Below, piece by piece: positions 41,225 to 49,934 of a stretch of DNA of 52,700 nucleotides. The DNA lies in assembly GCA_004211785.1 (NCBI GenBank), contig SHBX01000019.1:1-52700 (forward strand), read 5' to 3'. Source of the DNA: Winogradskyella sp. (GTDB lineage Bacteria; Bacteroidota; Bacteroidia; Flavobacteriales; Flavobacteriaceae). Below the pieces are notes generated by a model. The model searched no databases. It was not told the origin of the DNA and saw only the letters and a program-made list of their open reading frames with translations. Position numbers and translations under genes: made by a program. How positions within the stretch are numbered: the first letter of the stretch is position 1; each line of letters starts with the position of its first letter.

Positions 41225-43242
41225 TGCAGACAACGCTTGCAACATTCAAAGACCAAATACTACAAGGTATTCCTGACCAATTACCTGCTTCAAAACCTTA
41301 TGACAAAGCTATAAATCATGCACCTTTTCGAAAAGATATTTTATCTACCGAAGAAAAGAAACTTGCATTACAAAACGCACTACGGTATTTTGATAAAAAA
41401 CATCATAGCGTTTTAATCGAAGAATTTAAAAACGAGCTCGAAACTTATGGCCGCATATATATGTACAGGTTTAGACCAGATTACAGAATGTATGCAAGAC
41501 CAATCGGTGAATATCCTGCAAAATCAAAACAAGCAGCAGCAATAATGCTGATGATTCAGAATAATTTGGATTATGCTGTAGCTCAACATCCACATGAACT
41601 TATTACTTACGGAGGAAATGGTGGTGTTTTTTCCAATTGGGCGCAATACCTTCTCACTATGAAGTATTTGGCCGAGATGAATGATGAGCAAACACTTGTT
41701 ATGTATTCTGGTCATCCGATGGGGTTATTCCCAAGCCATAAAGAAGCTCCAAGAGTTGTAGTAACCAATGGCATGATGATTCCTAATTATTCTAAACCTG
41801 ACGATTGGGAAAAATTTAATGCGCTAGGCGTTACGCAATATGGACAAATGACTGCTGGCAGCTATATGTATATTGGTCCACAAGGCATTGTTCACGGAAC
41901 AACAATTACCGTATTAAATGGATTTAGAAAAATAGGAAAAGAACCTAAAGGTAATTTGTTTGTAACATCTGGATTAGGTGGTATGTCTGGAGCACAACCA
42001 AAAGCAGGAAACATTGCTGGTTGTATTACAGTTTGTGCAGAAGTAAATCCGAAAATCACGCAGGTGCGGTTAGATCAAGGTTGGATTGATGAAAAAATCA
42101 CAGATTTGGACGAACTTGTTTTAAGAGTCAATAAAGCTAGAGCAGAAAAAGAAACTATTTCTCTAGCCTATTTAGGTAATATAGTAGATGTTTGGGAAAA
42201 ATTTGATGAAGCAAATATCCATATCGACTTAGGGAGCGATCAAACCTCACTACATAATCCTTGGGCTGGCGGTTATTATCCTGCCGATATTTCTTTTGAA
42301 GATGCCAATGATATGATGGCAAATAACCCAAAATTATTTAAAGCCAAAGTACAAGAAACTCTTCGCCGTCATGCAAAAGCTATAAATAAACATACAACAA
42401 AAGGCACGTATTTCTTTGATTATGGAAATGCATTTTTACTTGAAGCCTCTAGAGCTGGAGCGGATATAATGAACGAAAACCCTACTCTTGGAAGAGAGTT
42501 TAGATATCCAAGTTATGTCCAAGATATTATGGGACCAATGTGTTTTGATTACGGTTTTGGACCTTTCCGTTGGGTTTGCGCATCTGGAAAACCTGAAGAT
42601 TTAAAAAAGACAGATGAAATTGCTTGTCGTGTACTTGAAGAGATGATGAAGAACGCTCCTAAAGAAATTCAGCAACAAATGGCTGATAACATTCAATGGA
42701 TTAACGGTGCTCAAGAGAATAAGCTTGTTGTTGGCTCACAGGCAAGAATTCTTTATGCCGATGCTGAAGGACGACTAAAAATTGCTGAAGCTTTTAATAA
42801 AGCCATCAAAAATAATGAGGTTGGATATATAGTTTTAGGACGCGACCATCATGATGTTTCAGGAACCGATTCTCCATATCGCGAAACTAGTAATATATAT
42901 GACGGTTCTCGATTTACTGCAGACATGGCCATACACAATGTTATAGGCGATAGTTTTAGAGGAGCAACTTGGGTAAGCATCCATAATGGTGGAGGCGTTG
43001 GATGGGGCGAAGTAATTAATGGTGGCTTTGGTATGGTTATTGATGGTAGTAATGAAGCATCCAGACGTCTGAAACAGATGTTGTTTTGGGATGTTAATAA
43101 CGGTATTTCAAGACGAAGTTGGGCTAGAAATGAAGGTGCTATTTTTGCTATAAAACGCGCTATGGAAAGTGAACCTAACTTAAAAATTACTTTACCAAAT
43201 ACTGTAGATAACAAACTTTTAAACGGACTCGAACTTAAATAA
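41224..43242 (+). CDS. hutU: Urocanate hydratase, long Bacteroidota form
   Basis: Urocanase converts urocanate to imidazolone propionate, the second step of histidine degradation, using tightly bound NAD+ as an electrophile. The 672-residue protein is longer than the roughly 555-residue enteric enzyme, as is usual in Bacteroidota. Recognisable blocks are LITYGGNGGVFSNWAQYLLT, MYSGHPMGLFPS, VTSGLGGMSGAQPKAG, LGSDQTSLHNPWAGGYYP and VSIHNGGGVGWGEVINGGFG. The ATG at 41224 is used; the frame's earlier start at 41173 lies inside the DUF5522 gene. No hutH, hutI or formiminoglutamase gene is visible nearby. Confidence 0.93.
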   Translation: MQTTLATFKDQILQGIPDQLPASKPYDKAINHAPFRKDILSTEEKKLALQNALRYFDKKHHSVLIEEFKNELETYGRIYMYRFRPDYRMYARPIGEYPAKSKQAAAIMLMIQNNLDYAVAQHPHELITYGGNGGVFSNWAQYLLTMKYLAEMNDEQTLVMYSGHPMGLFPSHKEAPRVVVTNGMMIPNYSKPDDWEKFNALGVTQYGQMTAGSYMYIGPQGIVHGTTITVLNGFRKIGKEPKGNLFVTSGLGGMSGAQPKAGNIAGCITVCAEVNPKITQVRLDQGWIDEKITDLDELVLRVNKARAEKETISLAYLGNIVDVWEKFDEANIHIDLGSDQTSLHNPWAGGYYPADISFEDANDMMANNPKLFKAKVQETLRRHAKAINKHTTKGTYFFDYGNAFLLEASRAGADIMNENPTLGREFRYPSYVQDIMGPMCFDYGFGPFRWVCASGKPEDLKKTDEIACRVLEEMMKNAPKEIQQQMADNIQWINGAQENKLVVGSQARILYADAEGRLKIAEAFNKAIKNNEVGYIVLGRDHHDVSGTDSPYRETSNIYDGSRFTADMAIHNVIGDSFRGATWVSIHNGGGVGWGEVINGGFGMVIDGSNEASRRLKQMLFWDVNNGISRRSWARNEGAIFAIKRAMESEPNLKITLPNTVDNKLLNGLELK

Positions 43243-43255
43243 AACTACTCAGATT

Positions 43256-43825
43256 ATGAAAAAGACAATTAAATTTCTTCCAGTATTATTTTTAGCAGTA
43301 TTAATGAGCTCATGTAGCTCTGTACGCGTAGCATCAGACTATGATAAAGAAACTCAATTTAATGATTACAAAACTTTTGCTTTTTTCAAGCCAGGAATTG
43401 ACAAAGCTGAAATCAGTGACTTGGATAAACGTCGAATACTCAAAGCCGTTGAAACAGAATTAATGGCGAAAGGCATGACCAAATCAGAAAATCCTGATAT
43501 GTTAGTCAGTATTTTTACAAAATCAAACCAACGTGTAGACATATACAATAATGCATGGGGACTCAACGGCTGGGGTTGGGGTGGCTTTAATCGTTGGGGC
43601 TGGGGTCCAGGTTGGGGTGCAGGATTTGGCGGAAACCAAGTTTCTACAAGAACAGAAGGTATTCTCTTTGTAGATTTTATAGATGCAAATAAGAAGCAGC
43701 TCATCTGGCAAGGCTCTGGAACTGGTTATTTAGCCACAAAAAATATTGAAAAGAAAGAAGCTAGAATTAAAGAATTTGTTTCTGAAATGATGACAAAATA
43801 TCCACCAGAAGCGACTACAAAATAA
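43256..43825 (+). CDS. DUF4136 lipoprotein
   Basis: This 189-residue lipoprotein has a signal ending in LMSSC (Cys 20), then the DUF4136 core (SVRVASDYDKETQFNDYKTF, about 22-42; RILKAVETELMAKGMTKSENPD). A Gly/Trp-rich insert of about 30 residues (GLNGWGWGGFNRWGWGPG, about 102-120) is followed by EGILFVDFIDANKKQLIWQG. The family is common in Bacteroidota envelopes and of unknown function. It follows hutU by 13 bases and may share its transcript. A terminator comes next. Confidence 0.88.
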   Translation: MKKTIKFLPVLFLAVLMSSCSSVRVASDYDKETQFNDYKTFAFFKPGIDKAEISDLDKRRILKAVETELMAKGMTKSENPDMLVSIFTKSNQRVDIYNNAWGLNGWGWGGFNRWGWGPGWGAGFGGNQVSTRTEGILFVDFIDANKKQLIWQGSGTGYLATKNIEKKEARIKEFVSEMMTKYPPEATTK

Positions 43826-43847
43826 AAGATATAACACTTATCTAATC

Positions 43848-43880
43848 AAGGGCATCCATAATTTGGATGCTCTTTTTTTT
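43848..43880 (+). terminator. Terminator after the DUF4136 gene
   Basis: AGGGCATCC pairs with GGATGCTCT, one G-U pair, around ATAATTT and is followed by eight T residues. Confidence 0.85.
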
Positions 43881-43916
43881 GAATACTCAATTTATAAGTC
43901 ATCTCCTATAAAAGTT

Positions 43917-43924
43917 TATCTTTG
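43917..43924 (+). promoter_or_regulatory. -7 element of the SulP transporter gene
   Basis: TATCTTTG matches TAnnTTTG exactly and lies 22 bases before the ATG at 43947. Transcription from near 43930 would exclude the earlier in-frame ATG at 43863. A -33 element is not clear. Confidence 0.55.
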
Positions 43925-43946
43925 CGCACTTTTAAGACGAAGTATT

Positions 43947-45626
43947 ATGATATTAGGCCAAACCACTCGAAAAAATTTCACGCAGAATCCTAAGAACGAT
44001 ATTCTTTCAGGGCTAACAGTAGCATTAGCTTTAGTTCCTGAAGCCGTTGCTTTTGCATTTGTTGCCGGTGTTGACCCATTGGTTGGCCTATATGGTGCTT
44101 TTATGATGGGAATTGTAACTGCTCTTTTTGGCGGACGTCCTGGCATGATCTCTGGTGCAACTGGTGCTATGGCAGTCGTTATGGTACACCTTATTCAAAA
44201 AGGAAATGAAGTAGGTTTAGCCTTAGACACGCCAATTGAAAACCTTGGTTTACAATGGCTATTTATAACATTATTATTTGTCGGTTGTATTCAAATTTTA
44301 GCAGGAGTTTTCAAGCTTGGGAAGTTTGTTAGACTTATTCCACACCCAGTAATGATGGGGTTTGTAAATGGTTTAGCAATAGTAATTTTTATGTCACAAT
44401 TAGGCTTATTTCCAAATGCAGTCCCTAAAGATATTTCCTTTTTTAGCAATACTTCTGATTGGTTTTCAGCATTATTTACAAACGTTGATTTTTGGAAAAT
44501 GATGAGCTTTATTGGCTTAACAATGGGCATCATGTTCGGGTTACCCAAATTAACAAAAAAAATCCCTGCTGCATTAATTGCAATAATTGTTGTGGCCAGC
44601 ATTACCATATTTGGCGGTATAGAAATGAGTACTGTTGGCTCTTTTATTAGAGATGGTGGTGGAGAAGGATTACAAGGTGGATTACCTACTTTTCAAGATC
44701 AAATATTTGGCTTTTTCGGAACTCTTGATGGTCACTTCCTAAAGACAATCTTACCAACAGCATTTATATTAGCAGCCATAGGGCTAATAGAGTCCTTAAT
44801 GACCTTAAATCTTATTGATGAAATGACTGAAACTCGAGGTAACGGAAACCGTGAATGTATCGCCCAAGGTGGTGCAAATATATTAAATGGCTTTTTTGGC
44901 GGAATGGGAGGTTGTGCTATGATTGGGCAATCTATAATCAATGTAGACTCTGGTGGACGCGGACGTTTATCTGGTGCTGTTGCAGCAATTGCTTTATTAT
45001 GCTTTGTATTGTTTGGCGCACCTTTAATTGAGCAAATCCCTATTGCCGCATTAGTCGGTGTTATGTTTATGGTCGTTATCGGAACATTTGCGTGGTCTAG
45101 TTTCAGAATTATAAGAAAAATACCATTATCTGATGCTATTGTTTTAATTGCTGTTTCTGGAATTACGGTTTGGAAAGACTTAGCTGTAGCTGTTATCGCA
45201 GGTGTTATTATATCTGCATTAGTTTTCGCATGGAAAAACGCAACTATGATTAGAGCGCGAAAGCGTGTTAAACCTAACGGGACTAAAACTTATGAAATTT
45301 GGGGGCCATTATTCTTCGGTTCTATTCAAAATTTTAATTCTAAGTTTGATGTGAAAAACGATCCTCAACATATTGAAATTGATTTTGTAGAATCACGCGT
45401 AAGTGATCACTCCGCTTTAGAAGCTATTTTTAATTTGGTTGAAAAATATGAGGCTGAAGGAAAGTCTATTAAACTAAAACACTTAAGTAAAGACTGTAAA
45501 GTACTTTTAAGAAAAGCCAGTCCTATATTTGAAAACGTTATTATTGACGATGTTGATGATCCGAGATATCACTTAGCTGCTAATCCAGAAAAATTTACTA
45601 AACCTCTTTCTGAGTATAACATATAA
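43947..45626 (+). CDS. SulP family anion transporter with STAS domain
   Basis: This 559-residue inner-membrane protein has 10-14 transmembrane segments (about 15-430), with the SulP start DILSGLTVALALVPEAVAFAF in pieces, PGMISGATGAMAVV and the GGANILNGFFGGMGGCAMIGQS block. The cytoplasmic STAS domain (about 455-540) includes ESRVSDHSALEAIFNL. SLC26/SulP members carry sulfate, bicarbonate, dicarboxylates or other anions; the sequence alone does not decide. The C-terminus is DPRYHLAANPEKF. The gene has its own promoter and terminator. Confidence 0.93.
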   Translation: MILGQTTRKNFTQNPKNDILSGLTVALALVPEAVAFAFVAGVDPLVGLYGAFMMGIVTALFGGRPGMISGATGAMAVVMVHLIQKGNEVGLALDTPIENLGLQWLFITLLFVGCIQILAGVFKLGKFVRLIPHPVMMGFVNGLAIVIFMSQLGLFPNAVPKDISFFSNTSDWFSALFTNVDFWKMMSFIGLTMGIMFGLPKLTKKIPAALIAIIVVASITIFGGIEMSTVGSFIRDGGGEGLQGGLPTFQDQIFGFFGTLDGHFLKTILPTAFILAAIGLIESLMTLNLIDEMTETRGNGNRECIAQGGANILNGFFGGMGGCAMIGQSIINVDSGGRGRLSGAVAAIALLCFVLFGAPLIEQIPIAALVGVMFMVVIGTFAWSSFRIIRKIPLSDAIVLIAVSGITVWKDLAVAVIAGVIISALVFAWKNATMIRARKRVKPNGTKTYEIWGPLFFGSIQNFNSKFDVKNDPQHIEIDFVESRVSDHSALEAIFNLVEKYEAEGKSIKLKHLSKDCKVLLRKASPIFENVIIDDVDDPRYHLAANPEKFTKPLSEYNI

Positions 45627-45628
45627 AT

Positions 45629-45660
45629 GAAAAGCCATCTTAATTAAGATGGCTTTTTTA
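45629..45660. terminator. Bidirectional terminator between the SulP and bestrophin-like genes
   Basis: AAAAGCCATCTT pairs perfectly with AAGATGGCTTTT around AATT. A and T tracts on both sides let it serve both convergent genes. Confidence 0.88.
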
Positions 45661-46764
45661 TTACATTACTATATCATTTTTCCATTCATAAGGTTTTGGT
45701 ATATCTGTATCGTCAATAAGTTGACGAATATCGATTTCTATACCTCGACTTAAATCTGTAATCGGCACATCATTTGGGCCACCTTCAAAAGGGTTTTCAG
45801 AATTCTCACCAATAGCTTCCATCGTATGAAACACCCATGCTAGTAAAGCACTAAAAGGGATAGAAAACCACACAAAGTGTTTTGCTATAAATTCTTGGAT
45901 TAAATGACCCCAAGATGTTCTTGATTGATGCACAGACAACTCATTCAAAATATGTTTCCCAATCGATTCGAACTCTTCCATGATACCATATGGTAGCATC
46001 AATATGAATAACCAAACAAAAATATAATTCATTGTAGCATATTGTCTTGGATATGGAAAATTCTTAATACGTTCACTCTTGCCCTGTAGCGTATAAAATT
46101 CGACTAAAATATTTTTCATCTCCATATGCCTGAAATCATCAATATAGCCTGATGCTTTTAACTCTTTTAAACGTCGAGATTGTATTCCTAAAATTTGTGA
46201 AGCCTGATTACCTTTAGCAAATAATTCATCATATTCTTTATCAGAAATATACTCGCTGATGGCTTCTTTGATAGGAATAGTGTCCTCACAAACTAAATAT
46301 TGCGACTCACGAAACTCTCTATTGGATTTCGTGTTTTTTATGTGCATTTCCCAAGGCTTGTCCTTTCTTAATTGATAGCGCAATGCCGTTAACCATGCAA
46401 TATGACGATACACAAGTTCTTTGTGGACATCATGAAGTTCTTGTTCTGACAAAGGCTTTTTTGAAAACTCATTTGTTATATAATCTTTCACTTGAATAGT
46501 CCAAGAACGTGAAGAATTTACAATGCCTCCCCAAATTTTTCTGGCTTCCCAAAGCCTATCGTAAGATGCATTATTTTTAAAACTAACCAAAAAAGCTACA
46601 GCAGTACCTAAAACACCTAAAGGTAACCAAGGCACATGCAGCCATTTTAAACCAACAATATCAAATAAAACAACAGGAATAGTGGCTAAAACAAAAAAAA
46701 GGATTAGGTGTCTTCGTGTCCATTTAATGACACCTTTAACAGGAAAAATTCGTTTAGTATACAT
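45661..46764 (-). CDS. Bestrophin-like anion channel (UPF0187)
   Basis: This 367-residue membrane protein matches the bacterial bestrophin family. The N-terminal GVIKWTRRHLILFFVLATIP leads into helix 1, then FLVSFKNNASYDRLWEARKIWGGIVNSSRSW (in pieces), the family's most conserved region. Late hydrophobic helices (YIFVWLFILMLPYGIM, ISLFSA-like PFSALLAWVFHTMEAIGE) and ENPFEGGPNDVPITDLSRGIEIDIRQL follow. Members form pentameric chloride or cation channels in the inner membrane. It lies 33 bases downstream of the fused E1 gene, so it may be read from the same transcript. Confidence 0.9.
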   Translation of the reverse strand: MYTKRIFPVKGVIKWTRRHLILFFVLATIPVVLFDIVGLKWLHVPWLPLGVLGTAVAFLVSFKNNASYDRLWEARKIWGGIVNSSRSWTIQVKDYITNEFSKKPLSEQELHDVHKELVYRHIAWLTALRYQLRKDKPWEMHIKNTKSNREFRESQYLVCEDTIPIKEAISEYISDKEYDELFAKGNQASQILGIQSRRLKELKASGYIDDFRHMEMKNILVEFYTLQGKSERIKNFPYPRQYATMNYIFVWLFILMLPYGIMEEFESIGKHILNELSVHQSRTSWGHLIQEFIAKHFVWFSIPFSALLAWVFHTMEAIGENSENPFEGGPNDVPITDLSRGIEIDIRQLIDDTDIPKPYEWKNDIVM

Positions 46765-46797
46765 GAAATTATTTTATATCATGTAAGATACGAAAGA

Positions 46798-48846
46798 CTA
46801 GTAATTGAACAAGTCTTGAATCTTAGTCATGACTTTTTCTGTTGAAGGAATCATGGTTTGCTCTAAGGTTGAATTCAAAGGAATTGCTGGCATATTTTCA
46901 CTACCAATCGTCATAACAGGTGCATCTAAATATTTGAAGCATTCTTCTTGAATTTTTCCAGCTAAGGCTCTTGCAAAGCTATTGTTAGAGGGCTCTTCAG
47001 TTACCACCAAACACTTTCCTGTTTTCATAACCGACTTCATTATTGTGCTTTCATCAAGCGGAAATAAGGTGCGTAAATCAATCACTTCAATCTGATTTTG
47101 CATACTCAATTGTTCGGAAGCATTCATTGCCCAATGCACGCCCATTCCATAAGTCACAATAGTTAATGTTTCTAGATTATCTTGCTTCCATATTTCTTGC
47201 AAAACCCATGCTTTACCAAAGGGTAATACATAATCTTCAGCTGGCTCGACTGATGTAGCTCCATTGGTTCCTGGCACTTTAGACCAATACAATCCTTTAT
47301 GTTCTAAAATCACAACTGGATTTGGATCATGGTAGGCGGCCTTCATTAACCCTTTTAAATCGGCTCCATTACTTGGATAAGCTATTTTAATACCACGAAT
47401 ATTTGTAATCACACTTTCTACTGAAGACGAATGGTATGGCCCACCGCTTCCGTAAGCACCAATAGGCACACGAAGAATCATACTCACTGGCCATTTGCCA
47501 TTTGACAGATAACAACTTCTACTAACTTCTGTGAACAACTGGTTGAGTCCTGGCCAAATATAATCTGCGAATTGTACCTCAACAATTGGTTTTAATCCAA
47601 CTGCAGACATACCAACGGTAGACCCAACAATAAAAGCTTCTTGAATTGGTGTATTAAACACGCGATTATCACCAAATTTTTGTGCTAAGGTCGCTGCTTC
47701 TCTAAAAACACCACCTAATCGCCCACCAACGTCTTGTCCATAAAGCAAACACTCTTTATGTTCTCGCATTAATTCTTCAACAGCGAATAAAGCGCAGTCA
47801 ACCATTACTACTTTTTCGGCACCTTCAGGCGAACGTGTTCCTTTTTCTTCGGTAATTGGTGTTGGTGCAAAATCGTTTGTAAATAAGTCTTCAGGTTTTG
47901 GATCTTCAGCTTTTAAAGCTTTTTCAAAACCTGAAGCTACTTTTTCTTTTGCCTTATTTTCTATAGCATCGACTTCAGTTTCAGAAAACCCATTATCTAA
48001 TAATTGTTGCTTTAAAACTGGATAAGGGTCACGAGAACGTGCTTCATCTAAATCATCACGATACCATTCCATGCGTACCCCAGATGTATGATGATTTAAT
48101 AACGGCACTTTAGCATGAACTAAAAATGGACGACGTTCTTTACGAATCGTTTTAATGACTTTTTCTATTGCTTCATAACTTTCAATAAAATTAGCACCAT
48201 CAATTGAAATAGCCTCCAAACCATGAAAACCTTGTGCATATTCGTATGCGTTTTGCGCTCTGGTTTCTGCAGCGTTAGCTGAAATATCCCAACCGTTATC
48301 TTGTACTAAATACAGAATTGGCATTTGCTTTAATGCTGCCATTTGGAAGGCTTCTGCTATTTCGCCTTCAGTAACTGAAGCATCACCAAGAGAACACACC
48401 GAAATAGGATTTTCTATTGAAATATTATTTAATCCTTGTAATTCTTTGTATTGCATTCCCATAGCAACACCAGTAGCCGGAATAGCCTGCATACCTGTTG
48501 CAGAAGATTGATGTGGGATTTTTGGCTTATCATCATCCTTTAAACTTGGATGCGAATAGTATGTCCTCCCACCAGAAAAAGGGTCATCTTTTTTTGCTAA
48601 TAATTGCAACATTAAATCATAAGGCTCTAAACCAAACGACAACAACATGGCATCATCTCTGTAATACGGAAACGCATAATCTTGAGGCAATAATTGTAAG
48701 CCTAAAGCAATTTGAATCGCTTCGTGGCCGCGAGATGTGGCATGTACATATTTGGAAACTTGTTTGAAATTTTCTTCATATAATTCTGCCATAGCTTTTG
48801 CTGTGCAGAGTTTTGAAAATCCTTTTTCTAATATCTCTTTCTTCAT
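46798..48846 (-). CDS. Branched-chain 2-oxoacid dehydrogenase E1, fused alpha and beta subunits
   Basis: The E1 component decarboxylates branched-chain 2-oxoacids with thiamine diphosphate and loads the acyl group onto E2. The 682-residue protein joins E1-alpha (about 1-340; ThDP motif GDASVTEGEIAEAF through DNGWDIS) to E1-beta (about 350-682; LYGQDVGGRLGGVF, NTPIQEAFIVGSTVGMSAVG, GPYHSSSVESV). This single-chain form is usual in Bacteroidota. Its ATG overlaps the stop of ilvE by 1 base. With E2 two genes upstream it forms a catabolic operon; an E3 gene is not in the window. Confidence 0.95.
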   Translation of the reverse strand: MKKEILEKGFSKLCTAKAMAELYEENFKQVSKYVHATSRGHEAIQIALGLQLLPQDYAFPYYRDDAMLLSFGLEPYDLMLQLLAKKDDPFSGGRTYYSHPSLKDDDKPKIPHQSSATGMQAIPATGVAMGMQYKELQGLNNISIENPISVCSLGDASVTEGEIAEAFQMAALKQMPILYLVQDNGWDISANAAETRAQNAYEYAQGFHGLEAISIDGANFIESYEAIEKVIKTIRKERRPFLVHAKVPLLNHHTSGVRMEWYRDDLDEARSRDPYPVLKQQLLDNGFSETEVDAIENKAKEKVASGFEKALKAEDPKPEDLFTNDFAPTPITEEKGTRSPEGAEKVVMVDCALFAVEELMREHKECLLYGQDVGGRLGGVFREAATLAQKFGDNRVFNTPIQEAFIVGSTVGMSAVGLKPIVEVQFADYIWPGLNQLFTEVSRSCYLSNGKWPVSMILRVPIGAYGSGGPYHSSSVESVITNIRGIKIAYPSNGADLKGLMKAAYHDPNPVVILEHKGLYWSKVPGTNGATSVEPAEDYVLPFGKAWVLQEIWKQDNLETLTIVTYGMGVHWAMNASEQLSMQNQIEVIDLRTLFPLDESTIMKSVMKTGKCLVVTEEPSNNSFARALAGKIQEECFKYLDAPVMTIGSENMPAIPLNSTLEQTMIPSTEKVMTKIQDLFNY

Positions 48847-49913
48847 TAAGTAATTTCTTTTTCAACCTTAATCATCCATCCAAATTTATCGCTAACTTTT
48901 CCTGTTTTAATAGCATTTAAAGCGTCATTCACTTCTAAACCAACTGGACTTTCATCCGAAACATGAATCGTGTCGCTATCCAAACCAATTTCCTGAATGT
49001 AAGCAATGCCAACCGCAGTTCCTGTTCCGAAAGCTTCTTCTAAAATGCCTTTTTCTGATGCATCTTTGATTTCATCAATAATAATTTCACGCTCAATAAC
49101 CTCGAATCCCTTATCTCTCAAGACATCAATAACACTCATTCTCGTGATACCATCTAAAATAGAACCATCGCGTTTTGGTGTAATAAATTTTCCATCAATT
49201 TTGAAGAAAATATTCATCGTTCCTACCTCTTGAATGTATTTGTGCTCAACAGCATCTAACCATAAAACTTGGTCATACCCTTTTGCTTTTGCTAACTCTG
49301 TAGGACGAATCGCTGCTGCGTAATTTCCTGCTGCTTTTGCCTCTCCAGTTCCTCCATTGGCAGCACGTATGTATTGTTTTTCTGCCCACAACTTAATGCG
49401 CTTACTAAAAAATGGACCAGCTGGTGATGCCATAATTATAAACTTATAATGTGTCGCAGCACGCATGCCAATAAACGGTTCGTCTGCGTACATAAATGGT
49501 CTTAAATACAAGGCGCTTCCGTCAGTTGGTGGAATCCATTTGCGTTCTAAATCGACCAACTGTTTTAAACCTTCCACAAACAATTCTTCAGGAAAATTAG
49601 GCATTCCCATGCGATCTGCACTGGTATTTAATCGTGTAGCATTTTTATTAGCACGAAATAACATCGGATTTCCTTCAGTATCAACCGTTGCCTTCATGCC
49701 TTCAAAAATAGCTTGCCCATAATGTAACGCCATAGCTGCTGGATGCGTTGGGATTAATGCTAATGGTTCAATTCTTGGATTTGTCCACTCTCCATTTTCG
49801 TAATCACAAATAAACATATGGTCTGTGAATGTGGTGCCTAATGGAATGTTGTTGAAGTCTATGTCTTCAACTTTTGATTGTACAACTTTGGTTATTGATA
49901 TATTGTGTAACAT
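48846..49913 (-). CDS. ilvE: Branched-chain amino acid aminotransferase
   Basis: This fold-type IV PLP aminotransferase exchanges the amino group between branched-chain amino acids and 2-oxoglutarate. The 355-residue protein shows HYGQAIFEGMKA (about 64-75), LYLRPFMYADEPFIGM, the PLP lysine K193 in GEAKAAGNYA, LWLDAVEHKYIQEVGTMNIFF in pieces and FGTGTAVGI. Placed between E2 and E1 of the branched-chain oxoacid dehydrogenase, it supplies their substrate directly, so a degradative role is more likely here than synthesis. It starts 21 bases after the E2 gene. Confidence 0.95.
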   Translation of the reverse strand: MLHNISITKVVQSKVEDIDFNNIPLGTTFTDHMFICDYENGEWTNPRIEPLALIPTHPAAMALHYGQAIFEGMKATVDTEGNPMLFRANKNATRLNTSADRMGMPNFPEELFVEGLKQLVDLERKWIPPTDGSALYLRPFMYADEPFIGMRAATHYKFIIMASPAGPFFSKRIKLWAEKQYIRAANGGTGEAKAAGNYAAAIRPTELAKAKGYDQVLWLDAVEHKYIQEVGTMNIFFKIDGKFITPKRDGSILDGITRMSVIDVLRDKGFEVIEREIIIDEIKDASEKGILEEAFGTGTAVGIAYIQEIGLDSDTIHVSDESPVGLEVNDALNAIKTGKVSDKFGWMIKVEKEIT

Positions 49914-49934
49914 TACTGTAATGTTTGTGTGTTC

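Noticed and set aside
43366..43704. 112-residue Pro-rich antisense frame in the DUF4136 gene
   Set aside because: Its Pro/Gln runs are the complement of the Gly/Trp-rich insert of the real protein.
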